Of a DNA stretch of 64,000 bases, positions 52,018 through 62,100 are shown one piece after another. Below the pieces are notes generated by a model. The model made no database searches. It worked only from the letters and a program-made list of their open reading frames with translations, and had not been told where the DNA came from. Made by a program: the position numbers and the translations under genes. The DNA is from Leptolyngbya sp. FACHB-60. GTDB lineage: Bacteria > Cyanobacteriota > Cyanobacteriia > Phormidesmidales > Phormidesmidaceae. Positions within the stretch are counted from its first letter, which is position 1; every line of letters begins with the position of its first letter. The stretch covers positions 17,966 through 81,965 of the forward strand of contig NZ_JACJOX010000074.1 in assembly GCF_014695775.1 (NCBI RefSeq). Direction: 5' to 3'.

Positions 52018-52065
52018 CTTTAGCCTCACCGGGAACCGCTGCAGGCAGCTGCGATCGCCGTTTAG
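52018..52065 (+). pseudogene. Second displaced remnant of the miaB 3' end
   Basis: CTTTAGCCTCACCGGGAACC and the following GCTGCAG...GCGATCGCC...TTTAG align with the end of miaB (50104-50152) over about 48 bases with roughly 80% identity and a one-base deletion. It follows the DUF3368 gene directly, as the first remnant follows the HPP gene. Confidence 0.75.
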
Positions 52066-52072
52066 AACAGCA

Positions 52073-53335
52073 TCAGTCTGAGGCTGGCTGAGATATTGGC
52101 TGAGGCTTTTCTGGCCAGAATAGGGGAATGGCAGCGATCGCCGCTACCAGCTGCAACCCCGCAAACAGCGCCAGTGCAGTCGTAAACCCCCAGCGCAGGG
52201 CTTCGCCAAACAGCAGGCTGCCCAAGCCGAAGCCCGTAAACAGCGCAAACACCTTGAGCCCCATGGTCTGCCCCAGGCTTTTGCCGTCGCCGAGGTCGGT
52301 GACAATGCCCACAAACAGTGGCTGGGTCAGGTCGTAGCCCAACGAGAGCACTAGAATCGCGGCGGTCGTTCCTAGCGGGGGAATGTAAGGAATCATCGTC
52401 AGCCCAGCCAAGGCTGCCATCGCCAACCCTGGGGGAATTAGCCAGCGGCGGCCCCAGCGATCGACTGCCTTGCCAATCAGCGGGCTAAAAATCAGGCCCG
52501 GAATGCCGTAGCCCAAAATGGTCAGGCCAATGCTCAGGGCATCCATGTCGTAGCGCTGGGTCATGTAGTAGCCCAGCCAGGTGTAAACGCCCGAGTGGTA
52601 GACCCCGTTCAACAGTACGTAGGCGTAGGTGCGAGAGCCACGAAAATTGGCTAATACGGCTCGGTACCCGGCAAAGACAGCAGCGACGGAGGGCAGCTTG
52701 GCGATTTTAGGCTCATCAAACAGCGCTCCGTAGCGCCGCAGCCGCCAGAGCACCAGGGCCGCCGCCGTAGCCGTGCCCAAAAACAAGGCCCGCCAGCCCA
52801 CAAAGGGTTCTAAAATGGCGCCCCCCGCAGACCCGGCGGCCATGCCGCCCTCCATAGCCGCAAATACCAAACCTAGCTTGGCACCCCGCTGGTTGTAGGG
52901 AAACAGATCGCCAATTAAGGCAAAGGTGAGAGGAATAACCCCGCTCGCTCCAAGGCCGGTAAGCAACCGCCAAAAGCTCATCTGGCCTGCCGTTTGGGCG
53001 GTGGCGGTGAGGGCGGTGCAGATAATAAAAATGATCAGAGAAATGCGAATCAGCGGCCAGCGACCAAAGCGATCGGAGAGAATGCCGAAGAACAGCGCTG
53101 CCAGAGCATAGGCCAGCATGTAGGCAGGCACAATAAACCCAATTTCTTGGGCAGAGACATTAAAGATTTCGGCCAAACGGGGAATCAGCGGGGCAATCAT
53201 GTAGCCCTGAAGGAAGACCAGCCCCGCCGCGATCGCCAGCAGCGCAAAAAGGCGATTGTGCTGCCGCAGCCGCAGCGATGGGTCGGCCTCTTCCCAGTGG
53301 GGAAAGTCCGGATTGCCTGAATTGTGTTTGGCCAT
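52073..53335 (-). CDS. MFS transporter
   Basis: A 420-residue major facilitator with about twelve helices. FGILSDRFGRWPLIRISLII is the classic motif between helices 2 and 3; LTGLGASGVIPLTFALIGDL and GKAVDRWGRRWLIPPGL (second-half motif) are also present. The substrate is unknown. It converges with the preceding plus-strand insertion cluster, ending only 8 bp from the second miaB remnant. Confidence 0.92.
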   Translation of the reverse strand: MAKHNSGNPDFPHWEEADPSLRLRQHNRLFALLAIAAGLVFLQGYMIAPLIPRLAEIFNVSAQEIGFIVPAYMLAYALAALFFGILSDRFGRWPLIRISLIIFIICTALTATAQTAGQMSFWRLLTGLGASGVIPLTFALIGDLFPYNQRGAKLGLVFAAMEGGMAAGSAGGAILEPFVGWRALFLGTATAAALVLWRLRRYGALFDEPKIAKLPSVAAVFAGYRAVLANFRGSRTYAYVLLNGVYHSGVYTWLGYYMTQRYDMDALSIGLTILGYGIPGLIFSPLIGKAVDRWGRRWLIPPGLAMAALAGLTMIPYIPPLGTTAAILVLSLGYDLTQPLFVGIVTDLGDGKSLGQTMGLKVFALFTGFGLGSLLFGEALRWGFTTALALFAGLQLVAAIAAIPLFWPEKPQPISQPASD

Positions 53336-53488
53336 AGAACAAAGCGTGGAGAGCTGATATCGGAGCGATCACTAGTCAGGGTTTCCTGACTTAATGCGAC
53401 GCATAAAGCGTATCAAGCTTTACGCCTGGTAACAAGGCAACGTCTTTTAACCCCAGAGCACCCTCAGCAGCACCAAATCACGACTGAT

Positions 53489-54046
53489 TTAGGACTGAGG
53501 AACGGACGAGGCTGGCGTATAGAAGGCTAAATGACTGGTGCCGTAGTGCTTTTGGCGCACTAGATCTAGCCCAGGGATGGCGATCGGAGTCCAGGCGTCG
53601 GGGCGATGCTCCACAGCAAGTTCGCCCGTGGGCTGAAGCAAACTAAGACTCACGACCCGTTCGAGAACAGGTAGGTAAAGCTCGCTGTCATAGGGCGGGT
53701 CGAAGTAAATGCAGTCGAAGGGTTGTCCGTGCAGCCGCGACAGCTGCTTCACCACATCGCCGCGAAACAGACTGATGGTTTGATCGGGCTGGGCTACTTT
53801 TTGCCAGTTTTCGCGGGTAATGGCGTAGGCGTCGGGCGACTTCTCGATACCCACTACGTCTGCCGCACCGCGACACAGCGCCTCGGCCCCGATCGCGCCG
53901 CTGCCGGTGCATAGGTCGAGCCAGCGACAGTCGGCAATGCGACCCTGCCAGATGTTAAACAGCGCCTCGCGCACCCGCGCCGAAGTGGGGCGAGTGTCTA
54001 GACCAGGTAGGGTTCTGAGGGCGCGATTGCCATAGATGCGCAGCAT
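53489..54046 (-). CDS. rsmD: 16S rRNA (guanine966-N2)-methyltransferase
   Basis: A 185-residue SAM methyltransferase: start MLRIYGNRALRTLPGLDTRP, SAM motif LDLCTGSGAIGAEALCRGA, catalytic FDCIYFDPPYD. Methylates G966 of 16S rRNA. It starts 3 bp after the hisH stop, so co-transcribed with it. Confidence 0.96.
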   Translation of the reverse strand: MLRIYGNRALRTLPGLDTRPTSARVREALFNIWQGRIADCRWLDLCTGSGAIGAEALCRGAADVVGIEKSPDAYAITRENWQKVAQPDQTISLFRGDVVKQLSRLHGQPFDCIYFDPPYDSELYLPVLERVVSLSLLQPTGELAVEHRPDAWTPIAIPGLDLVRQKHYGTSHLAFYTPASSVPQS

Positions 54047-54049
54047 GGG

Positions 54050-54694
54050 TTAGGCCACAGCCACGGGGGTTTGAGCTTTCACCAGGGCAACAAAGTTGGC
54101 CAGCATGACCAGGCCAGCGGGAGCCGACTTCTCGGGGTGGTACTGCATGGCCATGATGTTGTCCTGGGCGATCGCCGCCGTCACGGTCTGGCTGCCGTGG
54201 GTTGTTGTCGCCGCATTCACCGCCGGGTCGCTAGGCTCAGCATAGTAAGAGTGCACAAAGTACACCCAATCGCCATCGCTCACCCCCTGCCACAGAGGGC
54301 ACTGGGGCTGGGTCAGGGTCAGCTGATTCCACCCCATGTGCGGAATCGCGATCGTCGGCTCTTTTTTGAACTTGCGAATGCGGCCCGCAATCAGCCCCAG
54401 CCCTGGCTCTATCCCTTCATCGCTGCCGTCGAACAACAGCTGGAGTCCCAGACAAATGCCCAAAAAGGGTTTACCCGCCGCAATTTCTCGCTTAATTGGC
54501 TCGATCAGTCCCTTCTCGCGCAGGTGCCGCATAGCCGGGTCAAAGGCTCCATCGCCGGGCAGCACCAGGGCATCGGCAGCCTCCAGATCGGCTACTACAT
54601 CGGTAATGGTCGGCGTGGCTCCGGCCAGCGCCAGTCCTTTGCAGGCCGAGTGCAGATTGCCCATGTCATAGTCGATTACGGCAATGTTAGCCAT
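54050..54694 (-). CDS. hisH: Imidazole glycerol phosphate synthase, glutaminase subunit
   Basis: A 214-residue class I glutamine amidotransferase. Catalytic cysteine in FLGICLGLQLLFDGS, His and Glu in MQYHPEKSAPAG, oxyanion block LPGDGAFDPAM. It works with HisF in histidine biosynthesis; hisF is not in the window. Confidence 0.97.
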   Translation of the reverse strand: MANIAVIDYDMGNLHSACKGLALAGATPTITDVVADLEAADALVLPGDGAFDPAMRHLREKGLIEPIKREIAAGKPFLGICLGLQLLFDGSDEGIEPGLGLIAGRIRKFKKEPTIAIPHMGWNQLTLTQPQCPLWQGVSDGDWVYFVHSYYAEPSDPAVNAATTTHGSQTVTAAIAQDNIMAMQYHPEKSAPAGLVMLANFVALVKAQTPVAVA

Positions 54695-54850
54695 GCGCTC
54701 TCCTGCTCTGTTCGTGGTTCTGGGGCGTTGGGGTTTGTTCAGACTCTATCCTACCTGGCGGACCCGAGAGAATTTTGAATTTTTAAGCTTGGATTTTGGA
54801 TAACGTTGACATCTCCTTACCTCTCCCTCACCTCCCCCATCTGCCTCACT

Positions 54851-55366
54851 ATGCTCCTCACCACCTTCGCCCCCTGGCGCGCCCACCAGCCTTCTAACTC
54901 CGCCGACGATCTGATCGCTCACCTGCAACAGCAGCAGCAAATTCCCTCGGGCACCACTGTCCTGCGTCACATCCCCGTCAGTTTTGAGCTGGCCCCCATT
55001 CGAGTCATGGCTAAGCTGGTCGAACTGCAATCTCCGGTGGTGGTATGCTGCGGCATGGCCGAGGGCCGTGGCTACCTGCATTTAGAGCGCTACGGCAAAG
55101 AAAAGGATATAGCGCTAGAAAGTTCTCTGCCGTTGGCGGAGCTGCTGGCCAACACCCAGCTCAGCGGCATTAGCGACGACGCGGGCACCTACGTCTGCAA
55201 CCATCTTTATTACCGGCTGCTGGGGGCGATCGCCCAGCACCACTGGCCGACCCAAGCCCTCTTTGTCCATATTCCACCCCTAACCCCGGCGACGCGTCCT
55301 GTATTTGCCCACGACCTGGCCCTCATACTAAAACGGCTGACCAATACGGTTAGCCGTTCTGCATAG
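54851..55366 (+). CDS. Pyroglutamyl-peptidase I family protein (short form)
   Basis: About 171 residues from the ATG at 54851 (MLLTTFAPWRAHQPSNSADD). Peptidase C15 landmarks are kept: glutamate in VVVCCGMAEGRG, catalytic cysteine in DAGTYVCNHLYY, and histidine in ALFVHIPPL. It is shorter than the ~215-residue enterobacterial/Bacillus enzymes; much of the central region is reduced. It removes N-terminal pyroglutamate from peptides; the released 5-oxoproline is the substrate of the oxoprolinase encoded 17 kb away. The leader before the ATG is CT-rich repeat sequence. Confidence 0.82.
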   Translation: MLLTTFAPWRAHQPSNSADDLIAHLQQQQQIPSGTTVLRHIPVSFELAPIRVMAKLVELQSPVVVCCGMAEGRGYLHLERYGKEKDIALESSLPLAELLANTQLSGISDDAGTYVCNHLYYRLLGAIAQHHWPTQALFVHIPPLTPATRPVFAHDLALILKRLTNTVSRSA

Positions 55367-55379
55367 GGTGGGTGAGCGA

Positions 55380-57017
55380 TTAGTTCACGGTGGTTTGAAA
55401 GCGAATTAGCCCCACCTGGTTGGCGTTTACCGGCCCCACAGTTACTACCACAGCGCCGTTGTTTTGGTTGGCACCGCAGACCGCAGGCAGGGCTGCTCCC
55501 GGCGGAAAGAAGGTCCCAGGGTCGCCGTCGTCGGCGCTGGTGTAGGTAACCGCTGGCCCCGCCGGGCTAGAAGAGGCGATCGCCTCAATGCCTAACCCCG
55601 ACCCGTAGCCATCGGGGTTAAAGGTCGTTCCTGCCGGAATCTGGTCGCACACCACTACGTCGGCGACGCTAACAGTATCGGTGTTAGCCAAGTAAATAGT
55701 GTACTCAATGCCGTTGCCGGTCTGCACGGGCGGGTCGGCAATGGTAATTTGCCCTTGGCCCAGGTTGTTGTTGCGCAGTAGGTCAATATCGCTGCCGGTG
55801 CCCAAAACTTGGCTAAAGTCGGGCAGAGTAGCCGGCCCTAGCAGGTCGGTAACCCGCTTCACTAGCGAGAAGCCTCCAGTTCGCCGAATTAGACCAAAGC
55901 CACCGGCAATCAGGTCGAGACCACCGATATTTCCTCCCGGAGTGTTAGTAGGAAAAATGGTCGTGTCGTTGAAATTGACCAGCTGTGCGCCTAACCCATT
56001 CACATCAACGGCAAACAGCGAATACCCAAAAATAGGGTTGGCATTGTCAGGGGCTGTTACCAAAGAATTGATGGGGAAAAAGATACCCTCCACCGCCTGA
56101 GTCCCTACTAGGTGAGACGGCCTAAACAACGGTAGCGTAGGATCGGCTAGATTATCCCACCGCATCACCGCCGAGGCTACCTGAACGTCGTTACTGGCAC
56201 CCCAAGCGCCGGTACCAATATCAATTAAAGGGCCATAGGCGGCTGGATCCCCATTACCATCTAGAGCTGTGATCGCCGCAATTTTAAAGGCATCATTGCC
56301 GCCCCGCTCCAGAATCAAAAACCCTACATTTCCCTGATCGGCAACGGGAACCGAAATGCCGGGAGCCGTGATGATGTAGTCGATTCTCTCGATGTTGTTG
56401 GCGGTCTCCTGTCCGTTACCCCCAGCTGCCACCTCCGACACATTGTTAAAAACGTTGTCAATACCTCGGTTGATGATATTGCTCAGCATGGCCTCTTCAA
56501 TGCCTCCAACCCGTCCAGGGGCTAGGGTTAGCGTAGTGGGGGTAGCGGTCGTTTGCTCAAAGAAGAGCAGCTGACGGTTGGGTAGGCCAGCCCTAATATT
56601 GCGACGAAACACGATCCGCTGGGCTAACCCTACTGGCGGGAGCAGAGCTGTGGCAGGCTCAAATCGAGTGCCAGCAGCAATTACAGCGTTCAGCACAACG
56701 TTATTCTCAGCCCCAAAGGTGAGGTCAGTAACGGCCCCCTGTGCGTTGCAATTATTAAAGGAGTTGGGATCACACGGTCTGGTGTAGGGCGTCCCTTGGA
56801 AGCGACTCCTAACAGCAGGCTGTTCAGTGAAGATCAGCTGATCAACCCCGACTGGGGGAGCAAGCTGAGCAAAGGCCGGGGCGGCCCCGCCAAACACAGT
56901 CGCTAGGGCCAGCACGACCCAGGCCATCAAGCCAACTGAGCGCACAATCCAGGGCAAAAGCGTCACAGCGATCCTCGATTGCATCTGGGATATAGCAAAC
57001 TGTGGCATGAAAAACAT
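55380..57017 (-). CDS. Exported protein with C-terminal DUF11-like domain
   Basis: About 545 residues from the ATG at 57017; other starts (57071 TTG, 57053, 57008) are possible and none has a strong ribosome-binding site. A signal peptide is evident (MAWVVLALATVFGGAAPAFA). The long middle region is rich in N, G, T and V (beta-rich). The last ~100 residues (NGIEYTIYLANTDTVSVADV, then VVCDQIPAGTTF) are DUF11-like. It is the last gene of the surface operon, about 46 bp after the OmpA gene. Confidence 0.75.
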   Translation of the reverse strand: MFFMPQFAISQMQSRIAVTLLPWIVRSVGLMAWVVLALATVFGGAAPAFAQLAPPVGVDQLIFTEQPAVRSRFQGTPYTRPCDPNSFNNCNAQGAVTDLTFGAENNVVLNAVIAAGTRFEPATALLPPVGLAQRIVFRRNIRAGLPNRQLLFFEQTTATPTTLTLAPGRVGGIEEAMLSNIINRGIDNVFNNVSEVAAGGNGQETANNIERIDYIITAPGISVPVADQGNVGFLILERGGNDAFKIAAITALDGNGDPAAYGPLIDIGTGAWGASNDVQVASAVMRWDNLADPTLPLFRPSHLVGTQAVEGIFFPINSLVTAPDNANPIFGYSLFAVDVNGLGAQLVNFNDTTIFPTNTPGGNIGGLDLIAGGFGLIRRTGGFSLVKRVTDLLGPATLPDFSQVLGTGSDIDLLRNNNLGQGQITIADPPVQTGNGIEYTIYLANTDTVSVADVVVCDQIPAGTTFNPDGYGSGLGIEAIASSSPAGPAVTYTSADDGDPGTFFPPGAALPAVCGANQNNGAVVVTVGPVNANQVGLIRFQTTVN

Positions 57018-57063
57018 GGTTAAAGACGAATACGGCAATTGCGGGTCATCCATGGCTCGGTTT

Positions 57064-59142
57064 CTACTCAAGCTGGAGGTCGGCCTCTTGGTTCAGGAAG
57101 ATAATATCGAGACCGCGCACGTCGGTGAAGATAAACTCAACCCGGCGATCGCGGGCATATTCTACGCGGCCGCTGCCCTCGCTGCGGCGCTGGGTCTCAC
57201 CAAAGGGCACAATCCGCATGCGCTCCATTGGTACACCCTTGCGAATCAGGTAGTCGCGGGCGGACAGGGCGCGCCGCTCGCTTAGGGCCAGGTTGTAGGC
57301 AGCGCTGGCGCGGGGGTCGGTGTGGCCGTGCAGTTCTACCGTGAGGAAGGAATATTCCAGCAGGGCGGCGGCAATCTGGTCGAGCACCCCGGCACTCTCG
57401 GTGCTGATGTTGGAGCGATCGAGGGCAAAGTGAACGTTGCGCGGAATCTCAAGCCGCAGGGGTTCTAGCGGCGGCGGCGGCTCAACGGGCGCCGGCGGTG
57501 GCGTGGGTGGATTGCAGCTCGGCGGCTCCACTGGGGTGGCAGGTAAGTCAGGCTGGGTGCCATCGGCGGCGAGCACGGCCGCCACAGCGGCGGGTTCAGA
57601 AGTGCCCCACTCGGGGTCGGTGGCGATCGCGCTCACCCGCGTCCCCGGCGGCAGCGACAGGCTGGCGCTAAAGGTGCCCTCAGAGCTGGCGGTCACAGTT
57701 CCGAGGGGCTCAGTCAACGGACTGTAGGGAAAACCTGGCTCCACCACTCGATAGAGGTCAATTTCACTACCGGGGTCGGCGGTGCCGGTGAGGGTAACTT
57801 CTGCTACGCCACTGGCAAAGCTATAGGCGTCAAACTGAGGGGCGTTGATGGCGGCGTTGCCGGTCTCGCGGCGGCGCTGGTGCGAGTTGCGCGGCGGGTT
57901 TGGCCCATCCCCCTTTTGAAAGTCTTGTACCTCTGTGTTGCCCTGGGTATTGAGGTCAATGGCCAGGCCATCTAGCTCAGCGTAGCGATTGCCGCGAATT
58001 TGGTTGCGGTGGCTGAGGGGGTAGGCCGTTACTGCCACCCCAGGTCCTGGCTGATAGCCAATAAAGTTATCGCTGAGTTGGTGGTCGCTGCCCATCAGAT
58101 ACACCGCCGCTCGCTCAAACCGCCGCCCGTTGTATTGAATGGCGTTGCCCGAGATCTGGGTGGCCCCCTCAGTCTTAAATAGATAGATGCCGCTGCCGTC
58201 GTTGGCGCAGATCAGGTTATCGGTGATGGCGCTGGCGGCGATGGTGCCCTCCAGGCGAATGGCGTCGGGCATGCCGGCCAGACCGTTGCCGATGATGGCG
58301 TTCTCGCTCACTTGCAAGCCATCGGCCCGAAAGCCCGTAATGATGGCGCTGCCGTCGTGGTTTTGAATGCGGTTGTTGCGAACCGTGGTCTCCACGGCGT
58401 TAAACACCGTCACCCCAAAGGCCGAAGGCACTGCCGGAAACTCGCCACTGGGGGGCAACCCCAGCCAGTTTTGCTCGATGACGACTCCGCGCGGAGCCCT
58501 GTCAGGCTGATCGAGACGAAACAACTCCAGAGCCGGGCTGAGGGGGCTAGAGTCTACCGGGGGGGCCTGGGCGCTGATAAAAATATCGGAGGGTGGCGTG
58601 GTCTGGGTGGCGCGATCGCTGGTGCGAAATCCATACAAACTCAGCCCTCGCACCGTCACCCCATCGGCGGCGATGGTGAGGCCGCGAGCCACCTCGCTGC
58701 CCTCTGCAACTGTCAGGCTCACCGCTGGCGCAGCCGGAAACTTGGGGTCATAGGTGGCCTCAGCATCGTAGCCCGCCTGGGTGGTGCCGTCGATCACCAG
58801 TTCTGGAGCCACAATCTCGGGCAATAGATCGACTAGCGCGATCGTGGCCTGCCCCGCCGGTAGGTCAAAGCCAATCCGCGATCCTTGCCCCGCCGGTAGA
58901 GGCTGCACCAGAGCTTGCTCTGCCTCACTCAGCTGCTCAGGGGTAAGGGTGCCGTTGGCTAGCTCGATTGCTTCCCGCAGGGTTAGCCCTTGGTCGGGCT
59001 GCACCGGTCCATCGTCAGCACTAGTTACCCGTAGGCTGTAGGTCGCCAAGGCTGACTGCCCCAAGGCCGGGGCGATCGCAAGTCCCACGACTGGCAGGCC
59101 CAGGGCCATCGCACCATATCCGATCCACCACCGCTGATTCAT
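57064..59142 (-). CDS. Parallel beta-helix protein with OmpA peptidoglycan-binding domain
   Basis: A 692-residue exported protein. Signal peptide (about 1-30), then a right-handed beta-helix region (about 160-400; repeated VRNNRIQNHDGSAIITG- and LQVSENAIIGNG-type rungs), an Ig-like segment, a proline-rich linker (PTPPPAPVEPPPPLEPL), and a C-terminal OmpA domain (about 580-690) with VELHGHTDPRASAAYNLALS and ERRALSARDYLIRKG, keeping the Asp and Arg that bind diaminopimelate. It likely anchors the outer-membrane complex to peptidoglycan. Its start overlaps the upstream stop by 4 bp. Confidence 0.88.
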   Translation of the reverse strand: MNQRWWIGYGAMALGLPVVGLAIAPALGQSALATYSLRVTSADDGPVQPDQGLTLREAIELANGTLTPEQLSEAEQALVQPLPAGQGSRIGFDLPAGQATIALVDLLPEIVAPELVIDGTTQAGYDAEATYDPKFPAAPAVSLTVAEGSEVARGLTIAADGVTVRGLSLYGFRTSDRATQTTPPSDIFISAQAPPVDSSPLSPALELFRLDQPDRAPRGVVIEQNWLGLPPSGEFPAVPSAFGVTVFNAVETTVRNNRIQNHDGSAIITGFRADGLQVSENAIIGNGLAGMPDAIRLEGTIAASAITDNLICANDGSGIYLFKTEGATQISGNAIQYNGRRFERAAVYLMGSDHQLSDNFIGYQPGPGVAVTAYPLSHRNQIRGNRYAELDGLAIDLNTQGNTEVQDFQKGDGPNPPRNSHQRRRETGNAAINAPQFDAYSFASGVAEVTLTGTADPGSEIDLYRVVEPGFPYSPLTEPLGTVTASSEGTFSASLSLPPGTRVSAIATDPEWGTSEPAAVAAVLAADGTQPDLPATPVEPPSCNPPTPPPAPVEPPPPLEPLRLEIPRNVHFALDRSNISTESAGVLDQIAAALLEYSFLTVELHGHTDPRASAAYNLALSERRALSARDYLIRKGVPMERMRIVPFGETQRRSEGSGRVEYARDRRVEFIFTDVRGLDIIFLNQEADLQLE

Positions 59143-62100
59143 TCCTCACCTCCTGGGGCAGTGCCCGTTGCGTCGGCCTCGGGCCTGTCGATCAGGGCCG
59201 CCTCATCCACATAAGATTCTTGTTGCTGGGGCGGCGATACCGGCTGCGCCCCAAAGCGGTTAAACAGCTGGTTCACCTTGGCGGTAATGCCAAAGTAGGG
59301 GCCGCTGGCCGACCGATAGCCACCGCCGCCCACAAAGGAACCGTCGCTGGCCCCACCAAAGCTGTAGCCCAGCCCCAGCCGCACATCGGGGGTCAAATAG
59401 TAGCCCGCCTCCAGAGCGAAGCCGGTTTCGTTGTAGCCGACCACCGGTTGCCCTAACCAGCGCACCTCAGCCCCCACATCCCAGCGGTAGGCAAAGCGAT
59501 AGGTGGCCCGCGCCTGGGCTAAGTGAATGCTGTTCGAGAAGCCAATGTCTTGGGCGAGGTTGGCGGTGCTGTAGCGCAGGCCGTACTTGCCGTAAAACTC
59601 CCACCGGTAGTTGGGGGCGTAGATGCCCTCCAGCGACAGGGTGTGGTCTTGGGCCTCTGAGCTGACCCCCTGCAAGATGCTGTTGGGGGTGCTGCTGGGA
59701 TTGTTGCGAAACTCGTAGCTCAGCAGGCCGTTAAATTGGTCGCTCACCGGGTTACGGTAGGCCAGTCCTAGCCGCAGCGTACTGGAATCCCCCAGTTGAT
59801 CGGTGATCGTCTGGTTAGCAAAGTTGCCCATCTCAAAGCGGGCCAAACCGGTGAGCGCATCGGTAATGCGCCCGGCGGCGGCAGCCCCCAGTACCAAGTT
59901 GCTCGAACCCGGCGAGTCACGATACTCAACGCGGCCACTGGCCTGCCAGTCGGGGTTGTCGGTATACTCCAGCCCCACTGAGTAAACGGCGGAGGCTTGG
60001 AGTCCGAGGCTCGAGGCCCCCTGGCCCACCGCATAGGGTTGAGCAAATTGCTGGCCGAGCCCAGTCAGGTTAAAGGCATCCCCAAAGATGCGTTCAAAGC
60101 CAAAGGTGGCTCGCAGGCCAGGGGCCAGCGTCAGCCGGTGGTTCAATCCGACCGCCCCCTGACCGGTAATGCCGTTGTAGCCCCCCAACAGCGAGTAGCG
60201 GTTGGTCAAGGTAGTGTTGTCGTCGAGCTGGTAGTCAACAATGGTGTCGAGGCTGGTGATCGAACTTGGCCCCTGCACCCCTGACAAAAACTGCTGGGCC
60301 AGCCGCAGGCTGACGCCGGGCTGCACGGCCCACTCCAGACCAACGGTATTGCGGGTCGGGTAGAGGGGGTCACCGGCACTCAGGTTGATCTCACTCTGGG
60401 CCAGGGCACTCAGTGTGGCGGTCAGCGGTAGGTTGAGCCGCGACACCAGCTGGTTGGCGTCAGTAGAAAAGTTGGTCAGGCGATCGTCGCGGGAGCGATT
60501 GACAAAGTCCACTCCCAGGGTGGCGCTGCCGATCTGCTGCACAACACCGGCGCGAATTTCGGTGAGGGTGTTGTCGACGACCCCACCCCTCACCGGATTA
60601 AAGCCGGGCTGAAACAGCCCTATAGCCGTGGTTTGCACGGCTACGGCGTTGCCCACGTTACGCTCCTGATCGACCAGAGCCCGGAGCTGGGTTTGTACTC
60701 CCACCTGGGCCTGCACCTGAGCCCCCCAGCGGGTCTGGCCGGGGCTAAAGCTGCTGGTAGCAGTGTTGTTAAACCCGCTGTCGGTAGAGCGGTAGTAGGC
60801 CTGGCCGGCAATGCCCTCAAAGGGGGTGGCGCTCAGCTCAACGCGATAGGCATTGCCCTGGTTATTGGTGGCCCCAGTATTAAAGGAGGAGCGGGCATAT
60901 TCGCCCGTGACCTGGGCCAGATCGCCCAGGGGCCATTGGAAGTCAAATCCGTAGAGGGTAAAGTCTTGGGCTCCCTGGTTTTCGGTCAGCAGGGTGGCTC
61001 CCACCACGCCGCCGTTGTCGCCCTCAGGGCGGTACTGCAAGCGCCCTGCATAGAGACTGCCCCGCACCGAGGCATCGTCAATCTGGTAGGTGACCACAAT
61101 GCGTCGCACCAGAGTGGTACCCAGGGGGTTGAGGTCGACAGCTCGCACCGGCTGGCGAAAGAGCAGGGTGCCGCGATCGTAGTCGATGTCGTAGTCGACG
61201 CCGCGATAGAGCGGGGTGCGCTCTAGCACCGTGCCGGGGCGATTAAATTCCTCGGCCTCAATGAACACGTTCTCACTGCCCCGCAGCACCAGCCGCCGCG
61301 ACAGGAAGTAGTAGCCACTGGTGCCATCGGGGGCGATGGTGTCGCGCTGGAAAGGCCGTACGTTGTCGCCGTACATGGCGGTTAACTGGAGGCCATTGCC
61401 AAAGGTGTAGTTGCCTTTAAAGCCATGCAGCTCGCGCACGGTAGCGGTGAACTGTTGCGACTCTCCGGCAAACTCCTGGGTGCCGTAGTCGCCCCACATG
61501 AAGTAGTCAGGGTCAGCATGGGGCGCGAGCGAATCGCGCTGAAAGCGCAGGTACAGGCTGTCGATTGACTCGGTGAGAAAGTCGGTGGTGGAGCTGTCGC
61601 CGTAGACGGGGTAGGTTTGGTTGCAGGCCTGCACATCGCGGTAGAGGCTGTTGCCATCGCAGCGATCGTTAAGGCCACGGGTGTTGTTGTAAGCCCCGGT
61701 AAACGACCAGTCACCGAGGGCGCCCGTAGCAAACAGCCCGGTGGTAAAGCTCACCTCAACATCTTGGTTGAGGGAGTCGGTGCTGAGAAAGTCTCTAAAG
61801 CTACCCAGCAGATTGGTGCCGCCCCGGCCGATGCGGAAGTCGACGACCCCAGAAATGATGGTGGGGCGCAGATCGGTGACGAAGCTCACCTGCGTGGTGG
61901 CCTCTAGGGCGGGATAGCTCTCTCGCAGGGTGGGGTCAAGCTCGCGCAGGGTGCGAGAGTCGACCATAGCCCGCACGATAACAGACTGGGCATCGAGGGT
62001 CGATCGCAGCCGCGCTTCAAATAGCCCCTGCCGAGCCAGCACCTGAAACCCACTGCGATCGCTGTCGTAATCGGCTCCAATAAATTCGCCAGCGCTGCTG

